From contig DRAO01000380.1 in NCBI GenBank assembly GCA_011041825.1, positions 1-5,031 of the forward strand: DNA of 5,031 bases. The letters run 5' to 3'. The notes beneath the pieces were generated by a model, which searched no databases, was not told where the DNA came from, and saw only the letters and a program-made list of their open reading frames with translations. The position numbers and the translations under genes are program-made. The DNA comes from Chloroflexota bacterium. GTDB lineage: Bacteria; Chloroflexota; Anaerolineae; SpSt-600. Shown piece by piece: positions 4,036 to 5,031 of this stretch. How positions within the stretch are numbered: position 1 is the first letter of the stretch; every line of letters begins with the position of its first letter.

Positions 4036-5031
4036 ATGAAAGGCAGGAAATTCCTAATAATCCTGTCCATTGTTACCATCGCATCTTTGCTGGCCACCGC
4101 CTGCGCTACCCCTACACCCCAGGTTATCGAGAAGACGGTGGTGGTCACCAAGGAGGTGCCGAAGGAGGTGACCAAGGTAGTAGAGGTCACCAAAGTGATT
4201 GAGAAGGTGGTCACCCCCACGCCCGTCCCCAAGCCGGCGGTATACAGGGCAGCCGGTGGCTGGACCAAGCCGCCTGCCTATCACGGTAACCGCTTCGCTC
4301 CTGGCGGGGTTGGGGCTGCCTGGTGGTATGTCTTCGAGCCCCTCTTCTACTATGTCCCGGCCACCGGAGAGACGATTATGGCTTTGGCCGAGTCCTTCGA
4401 TGAGGGTATGGATGCTTTCACCGTCAAGCTCCGCAAGGATGCCAAGTGGCACGACGGCGAGGCTTTCACCTCAAAGGACGTGTGGACCACCTTCCAGCTC
4501 CGCTACCTCCAGAAGGCCGAAATCTGGAAGTACCTGGACAAGATCGAGACCCCGGATGACTACACCGTGATCTTCCGCTGGAAGAAGCCTACTCCTCTGG
4601 CCAAGCCCATCATTGCTGGCGAAATCATCTGCGCCCCTTACCACATCTACGGAAAGTGGGCCGACAAGGTTGACACCAGCGTCGCCCCCGATGAGGAGCC
4701 CAACAAGTCCACCCTGGAAGACCTGAGCAACTTCAAGCCTGAGTTCCCCATCGGCACCGGCCCCTTCAAGGTAACCAAGGTCACCGCTTCCGAGATGATC
4801 CTCGATAAGTTCACCGACCACTACAAGGCTGACAACGTCCACTTCGACAAAGTCGTCATCCTGCCTTGGCCCAACAACGAGGTCGTGTGGGCTTACCTGA
4901 TGGCCGGTGAAGTCTACAGGGCCCACCCTGCTACTCCTAAGGACACCACCGACGCCATTATGGCTCGCCAGCCCAAGATGAAGCTGGCTCTGCCCTCCGA
5001 CCTGGCCCAGTTCGGTATCGGCTTCAATATG
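4036..5031 (+). CDS. ABC transporter family-5 solute-binding lipoprotein (3' end beyond window)
   Basis: The first 332 codons are present and open to the window edge; family members usually have 500-650 residues. A lipoprotein signal (MKGRKFLIILSIVTIASLLA) ends at C23 in the lipobox-like LLATAC, where position -3 is Ala rather than Leu. Residues 29-67 are a Val/Lys/Glu/Thr linker with repeated VTKEV/PKEV/EVTKV units ending TPTPVPKP, a likely flexible tether to the membrane. The binding domain shows the SBP_bac_5 signature around residues 117-150 (LAESFDEG... then VKLRKDAKWHDGEAFTSKDV) and PIGTGPFKV at 238-246. The protein should capture a peptide or oligosaccharide outside the membrane and hand it to permease and ATPase partners, presumably encoded to the right. 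Lying 95 bp after lacI with no clear promoter of its own, it is probably in the same operon, which favours a sugar ligand. The exact substrate is unknown. Confidence 0.93.
   Translation, partial: MKGRKFLIILSIVTIASLLATACATPTPQVIEKTVVVTKEVPKEVTKVVEVTKVIEKVVTPTPVPKPAVYRAAGGWTKPPAYHGNRFAPGGVGAAWWYVFEPLFYYVPATGETIMALAESFDEGMDAFTVKLRKDAKWHDGEAFTSKDVWTTFQLRYLQKAEIWKYLDKIETPDDYTVIFRWKKPTPLAKPIIAGEIICAPYHIYGKWADKVDTSVAPDEEPNKSTLEDLSNFKPEFPIGTGPFKVTKVTASEMILDKFTDHYKADNVHFDKVVILPWPNNEVVWAYLMAGEVYRAHPATPKDTTDAIMARQPKMKLALPSDLAQFGIGFNM

Noticed and set aside
4020..4926. Several long frames antisense or out of phase within the binding-protein gene (4020-4268, 4054-4452, 4199-4570, 4471-4926)
   Set aside because: They are by-products of the G+C-rich codon pattern of the real plus-strand gene, whose lipobox and SBP_bac_5 motifs are clear.

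Overview
The window looks like chromosomal DNA of a Gram-positive-like or monoderm bacterium, most plausibly a member of the Chloroflexota (Anaerolineae/Thermoflexia-like). This is inferred from style, not from a marker gene. The clues are a GAF-rich NarL-type sensor kinase, a DUF2905 small membrane protein, and an extracellular solute-binding lipoprotein whose lipidated cysteine is followed by a Val/Lys/Glu/Thr-rich linker ending in TPTP, a pattern common in that phylum. No rRNA, tRNA, CRISPR array, transposase or integrase is visible.

Left half (1-2511, genes on the minus strand, read from right to left): an OmpR/PhoB-type response regulator (1807-2484), a DUF2905 membrane protein (1495-1728), and a sensor histidine kinase (1-1349) with a residual PAS end, two GAF domains and a HisKA_3 phosphoacceptor helix. 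The kinase continues past the left edge. Its 5' end is missing: the frame is closed by a stop at 1350-1352 inside the PAS domain. Immediately beyond that break, on the opposite strand, lies a fragment of about 39 codons that resembles the N-terminal region of GH116 (GBA2/bile-acid beta-glucosidase-like) glycosidases (1371-1487). This fragment then abuts the end of the DUF2905 gene. The 1347-1495 stretch therefore looks like a rearrangement scar (or an assembly join) between three unrelated genes.

Middle (2512-2914): a 403-bp divergent control region. It holds a near-consensus sigma-70 promoter reading rightward (TTGACA-17 bp-TATTAT), two LacI/PurR-like CG-centred operator sites (one over the predicted transcription start, one touching the lacI start codon), two adjacent perfect dyads, a small leader hairpin, and a weaker leftward promoter candidate for the response regulator.

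Right half (2915-5031, plus strand): a full-length LacI-family regulator (341 aa), then a 95-bp gap with a hairpin, then the first 332 codons of a family-5 ABC-transporter solute-binding lipoprotein that runs off the right edge. The simplest reading is an autoregulated lacI-transporter operon for uptake of an oligosaccharide. LacI regulators usually answer to sugars, and SBP_bac_5 proteins carry both peptides and sugars. The substrate cannot be read from the sequence. The GH116 remnant hints that glycoside degradation genes exist or existed in this genome. I see no clear evidence of a wholly new system. The most unusual points are the three-gene junction around 1347-1495 and the unusually strong, apparently ownerless Shine-Dalgarno sequence at the end of lacI.
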